From Porticoccaceae bacterium (GTDB lineage: Bacteria; Pseudomonadota; Gammaproteobacteria; Pseudomonadales; Porticoccaceae): a DNA stretch of 5,681 nucleotides. Below the pieces are notes generated by a model, which was not told where the DNA came from, searched no databases, and saw only the letters and a program-made list of their open reading frames with translations. A program made the position numbers and the translations under genes. The DNA lies in NCBI GenBank assembly GCA_019090225.1, contig JAHRWI010000319.1, forward strand, positions 1 through 5,681. Direction: 5' to 3'. Below are positions 5,127-5,681 of the stretch, in pieces (the first letter of the stretch is position 1; each line of letters begins with the position of its first letter).

Positions 5127-5681
5127 TTACGGTGCTGGCTGAGCGACCGCTGCACCACCTGGCCAACGGTAATCGTTGGCACCATAGGTATTTTTACCGT
5201 CACTGCTGATCGTCTGAGTGCGCCCAATAACTCGGGGCGAGGCTTGCAAGACATGGCCTTTTTGTTCCAGTAAAGTCAGCGTATCAGGGCTGATGCCCCG
5301 CTCCATAAATACTTTATCGGGCAACCATTGATGGTGTACGCGGGGCGCCGCTGCTGCCTCAGCGATATTCATATCAAAATCGATAATATTTAGCAGGGTC
5401 TGCAGCACCGTCGTAATAATGGTGCTACCACCGGGGCTGCCCGTGGTAAACACAGGTTTGCCATCTTTAAACACAATCACTGGCGTCATCGAAGACAAAG
5501 GCCGTTTTGCTGGCTCAATGGCATTAGCTTTACCGCCGATTAAACCGTAGGCATTGGGTTCGCCCGGCTTCGCTGAAAAATCATCCATCTCATTGTTCAA
5601 CAAAAAACCAGCCCCCTCGACAGCAATCCCGCTGCCGTAGGAAAAGTTGATGGTGTAAGTATTACTCACCACATTTCCGGC
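5127..5681 (-). CDS. ggt: Gamma-glutamyltransferase, C-terminal part (runs off right edge)
   Basis: Gamma-glutamyltransferase hydrolyses glutathione or transfers its gamma-glutamyl group, in the periplasm of Gram-negative bacteria, after self-cleavage into two subunits. The 184 codons plus stop seen here are most of the small subunit. Diagnostic motifs in reading order are GNVVSNTYTIN at the window edge, LLNNEMDDFSAKPG (NNEMDDF at 5577-5597), the oxyanion-hole pair in RPLSSM (5490-5495), GSPGGSTIITTVLQ (GSPGGS at 5424-5441), and APRVHHQWLPD. All match E. coli Ggt closely, except Glu for Gln in NNQMDDF, a change also found in mammalian enzymes. The catalytic threonine that starts the small subunit, and the large subunit, lie beyond the window. 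The frame stays open to 5681, so the GTG at 5672 is not the start. The C-terminus ends in a short Ala/Pro tail. Confidence 0.95.
   Translation of the reverse strand, partial: AGNVVSNTYTINFSYGSGIAVEGAGFLLNNEMDDFSAKPGEPNAYGLIGGKANAIEPAKRPLSSMTPVIVFKDGKPVFTTGSPGGSTIITTVLQTLLNIIDFDMNIAEAAAAPRVHHQWLPDKVFMERGISPDTLTLLEQKGHVLQASPRVIGRTQTISSDGKNTYGANDYRWPGGAAVAQPAP

Noticed and set aside
5127..5672. GTG at 5672 as the start of a short separate gene
   Set aside because: The frame continues to the window edge with residues that match gamma-glutamyltransferase (GNVVSNTYTIN), so it is the cut tail of a full ggt gene.
1..5681. CRISPR array, insertion sequence, integron or prophage signals
   Set aside because: No regularly spaced repeats, transposase, integrase or flanking duplications are visible on either strand.

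Overview
The window looks like chromosomal DNA from a gammaproteobacterium with roughly balanced base composition. The ThrS fragment reads very close to the enterobacterial/pseudomonad enzyme, including the same residue numbering at the editing site. The tRNA-Val(GAC) has its CCA encoded, and the gamma-glutamyltransferase tail is of the Escherichia coli type. The accessory genes are of kinds I associate with free-living, often marine, lipid- or hydrocarbon-using gammaproteobacteria; this last point is inference.

Layout from left to right: positions 1-815 (minus) hold the first 271 codons of thrS, which runs off the left edge. A tRNA-Val(GAC) gene (908-984, minus) lies 92 bases upstream of thrS on the same strand, with a promoter-like sequence ahead of it. 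A structured thrS leader fills the gap. Next is a 254-residue tyrosine-phosphatase-like gene (1150-1914, minus). A 222-base divergent region follows, then three plus-strand genes: a 342-residue AttH/CrtC-like (lipocalin-type) protein with a TTG start (2137-3165), an unrecognised 186-residue soluble protein (3286-3846), and a 406-residue aminoglycoside-phosphotransferase-fold kinase of the ACAD10/11-N-terminal/LvaA type (3862-5082). After a 44-base convergent gap, the last 185 codons of a gamma-glutamyltransferase gene (5127-5681, minus) run off the right edge.

The housekeeping end (tRNA-Val, thrS) and the ggt end are ordinary. The interesting part is 1150-5082. A kinase-fold protein sits directly behind a small companion protein and a lipid-type lipocalin-like protein, and diverges from a protein-tyrosine-phosphatase-fold enzyme whose usual signature histidine is methionine. 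By analogy with the LvaA/LvaB pair of levulinate catabolism and mammalian ACAD10/11, this could be a module that phosphorylates a hydroxylated acyl substrate. No acyl-CoA dehydrogenase or ligase is visible here, so substrate and pathway remain unknown. Non-coding features worth noting are a 12-bp perfect dyad at 3212-3251 between the first two plus-strand genes, a possible 10-codon leader ORF before the TTG start, and a 5-bp-stem/7-base-loop hairpin in the thrS leader.
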